From DASQFU01 sp035632955 (GTDB taxonomy: Bacteria; Eisenbacteria; RBG-16-71-46), in assembly GCA_035632955.1 (NCBI GenBank), contig DASQFU010000081.1, positions 1-6,880 of the forward strand: DNA of 6,880 nucleotides, given 5' to 3'. A program made the position numbers and the translations under genes. Shown piece after piece: positions 5,484 through 6,880 of the stretch. The number at the start of each line of letters is the position of its first letter. The first letter of the stretch is position 1. The notes beneath the pieces were generated by a model. It was given only the letters and a program-made list of their open reading frames with translations, was not told where the DNA came from and ran no database searches.

Positions 5484-6880
5484 TTGCCGGGCCCGGTGAC
5501 CGATTGGCTGTGGGCGGCCGCGGCCGCGACCTATGTTCTCGCCCAGCTCCTGCTGGCCGTGTACTCCTCACATCGCTATCTCGTGATGTGGCGCTGGTGG
5601 CGGCGCCGCCGTGTCTCGGAGGCCGGCGTCGAGCCGCGCCTCGAGTCGTGGCCGAGCGTCACCGTGCAGCTCCCTGTGTTCAACGAGCGGGCGGTGGTCG
5701 AGCGGTTGATCGACGTGGTCGCCGCGCTCGACTATCCGCGCGATCGGCTCGAGATCCAGGTGCTGGACGACTCGACGGACGACACGCGAGATTACGTCGC
5801 GGCCGCCGCCGAGCGTCACCGGCGTCAAGGCACCCGCATCCGGCATCTGCATCGCCCGGAACGCACGGGTTACAAAGCCGGAGCGCTGGCCGCCGGGCTC
5901 GCGCAGGCCGGCGGCGAGCTGATCGCCGTGTTCGACGCCGACTTCGTGCCGCAGCGCGACTTCCTGCGACGCATGGTGCCGCGCTTCGTGGATCCTGGGC
6001 TCGGGATGGTGCAGGCCCGCTGGGGTCATCTCAACCGCGATCGCTCGTGGCTGACCGCGGCTCAGGCGACGATGCTCGACTCTCACTTCCTGCTCGAGCA
6101 TCCCGCGCGCATGCACAGCGGCCTGTTCTTCAACTTCAACGGCACGGCCGGCATATGGCGCCGGCGCTGCATCGAGGATGCCGGCGGTTGGTCGTGCGAC
6201 ACGCTCACCGAGGATCTCGATCTCAGCTACCGGGCGCAGCTCAAGGGTTGGCGGTTCGCGTTCGCGTGCGACGTCGAGGCGCCGGCCGAGCTGCCGAGCG
6301 ACCTGGAAGCCCTGAAGTCGCAGCAGAGACGCTGGGCGAAGGGCTCGATTCAGACCGCGCGCAAGCTGCTGCCCGCCGTGTGGCGGAGCCCCTTGCCGCT
6401 GCCGGTCAAACTCGAGGCTTTCTTCCATCTCACGAGCAACTGCTGCTACCCGTTGCTGCTGTCGCTCGCGTTGTTGCTGCTGCCGGTGCTGCTCGGCCCC
6501 GCCTCGACGCCGCCCTGGGCGCAGTGGCTGCTCCAGGCGGCCGTGCTCGTGTTCGGCGTCGTGCCGGTGTTGGTGTTCCTCGCCGCCGGCCAGCGCGCGG
6601 CCGGCGGCACGCCCGGGCGTGCGCTGCGTGACGTGGCGGCGGCGCTGGTGCTCGGCATCGGCCTGTCGCTCAACAACGCCCGTGCGGTGGTCGCGGGGCT
6701 GGGTTCCGAGCTCGGTGATTGGGAACGCACGCCGAAGACCGGCGAGGGCGCGGGAAGCCGGCAGGCCGCGCGCCAGTATTGCTCGCCCCGCGCCTGGGCC
6801 GGTCGCTCCGAGCTTCTGCTCGCCGCCTACTTTTGCGTGCTCGGCGTCGTCATCGGGCGGGAGGGAATGTTCCGCGCGCT
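5484..6880 (+). CDS. Membrane family-2 glycosyltransferase, cellulose-synthase-like/CslA-like (3' end outside window)
   Basis: Processive-type GT2 enzyme, probably making a beta-linked polysaccharide from a nucleotide sugar at the inner membrane. The frame has no stop before the window end; 465 residues are visible. Segments in order: an N-terminal membrane helix (about 8-29); VTVQLPVFNER (59-69); QVLDDSTDDT (92-101) with the first aspartates; GYKAGALAAG (129-138); FDADFVP (150-156), the DxD; VQARWGHLN (176-184); NFNGTAGIWRR (217-227); LTEDLDLSYRAQLKGWRF (241-258), with the catalytic-base aspartate in TED; and QQRRWAKG (280-287), the QxxRW chain-binding motif. At least three more hydrophobic segments follow (about 313-338, 348-368, 384-397), with an RTPK motif at 415-418 like the FxVTxK gating-loop position of BcsA. 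The string of motifs resembles plant CslA (mannan/glucomannan synthase) and its bacterial relatives more than BcsA, but the product cannot be read from sequence. The start is TTG 5484; GTG 5496 is the alternative. Confidence 0.9.
   Translation, partial: MPGPVTDWLWAAAAATYVLAQLLLAVYSSHRYLVMWRWWRRRRVSEAGVEPRLESWPSVTVQLPVFNERAVVERLIDVVAALDYPRDRLEIQVLDDSTDDTRDYVAAAAERHRRQGTRIRHLHRPERTGYKAGALAAGLAQAGGELIAVFDADFVPQRDFLRRMVPRFVDPGLGMVQARWGHLNRDRSWLTAAQATMLDSHFLLEHPARMHSGLFFNFNGTAGIWRRRCIEDAGGWSCDTLTEDLDLSYRAQLKGWRFAFACDVEAPAELPSDLEALKSQQRRWAKGSIQTARKLLPAVWRSPLPLPVKLEAFFHLTSNCCYPLLLSLALLLLPVLLGPASTPPWAQWLLQAAVLVFGVVPVLVFLAAGQRAAGGTPGRALRDVAAALVLGIGLSLNNARAVVAGLGSELGDWERTPKTGEGAGSRQAARQYCSPRAWAGRSELLLAAYFCVLGVVIGREGMFRA

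Noticed and set aside
5458..5499. A 13-codon ATG frame (MSLPRRSC...) overlapping the GT2 start, ending at TGA 5497
   Set aside because: It has no Shine-Dalgarno sequence, overlaps the Shine-Dalgarno sequence and first codons of the GT2 gene, and lacks the features of a leader peptide.
5568..6428. A 286-codon minus-strand frame opposite the GT2 gene
   Set aside because: It is a shadow of the GT2 coding frame, with no recognisable domain and no Shine-Dalgarno support.
5504..6631. A 375-codon plus-strand frame overlapping the GT2 gene
   Set aside because: The translation is low-complexity, Arg/Ala-rich and without motifs, whereas the frame starting at 5484 carries the full GT2 motif set across the same bases.

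Overview
The window is a compact, high-GC stretch of what looks like an ordinary bacterial chromosome. It carries seven protein genes; two run off the edges. Protein features suggest a Gram-negative-type organism. DnaK has the insert-bearing nucleotide-binding domain usual in Gram-negatives, there is a complex I NuoI subunit, and a membrane glycosyltransferase is present. The composition and gene mix would suit an uncultured high-GC phylum (Eisenbacteria, Gemmatimonadota, Acidobacteriota or Myxococcota type), but nothing here fixes the phylum and this is only a guess. I see no rRNA, tRNA, CRISPR array, insertion sequence, integrase, phage gene or toxin-antitoxin pair.

Left block (1-1582, plus strand): the 3' part of a MoaB-type molybdenum-cofactor protein is followed after 2 nt by dcd (dCTP deaminase). 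After an 89-nt gap with a plausible promoter comes a small stand-alone nuoI (2x[4Fe-4S] subunit of NADH:quinone oxidoreductase). No other nuo gene is in view, so NuoI must join a complex encoded elsewhere. A single minus-strand gene for a GT-B (GT4-like) glycosyltransferase (1608-2600) converges on nuoI. A hairpin sits at the junction with the glycosyltransferase stop codon in its loop.

Middle block (2601-5408): a 278-nt divergent intergenic region, visibly less GC-rich than the genes, precedes a heat-shock pair, hsp20 and dnaK, 97 nt apart. A 16-bp hairpin lies between them, and a likely intrinsic terminator follows dnaK. Hsp20 would hold unfolding proteins and DnaK would refold them. The usual partners grpE and dnaJ, and the repressor gene hrcA, are not adjacent, and no CIRCE operator or clear sigma-32 promoter is visible. 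The hsp20 leader can form two mutually exclusive helices, one of which covers the Shine-Dalgarno sequence.

Right block (5409-6880): a promoter-like element, a strong Shine-Dalgarno sequence and a TTG start lead into a membrane family-2 glycosyltransferase resembling cellulose-synthase-like/CslA (mannan-synthase-type) enzymes. It is still open at the window end, so it is easy to miss when only closed frames are considered.

I found no convincing previously undescribed system. The points most worth a second look are regulatory: the hsp20 leader, the hsp20-dnaK hairpin, the shared promoter-like motif and a possibly leaderless glycosyltransferase gene. The stand-alone nuoI is also worth checking.
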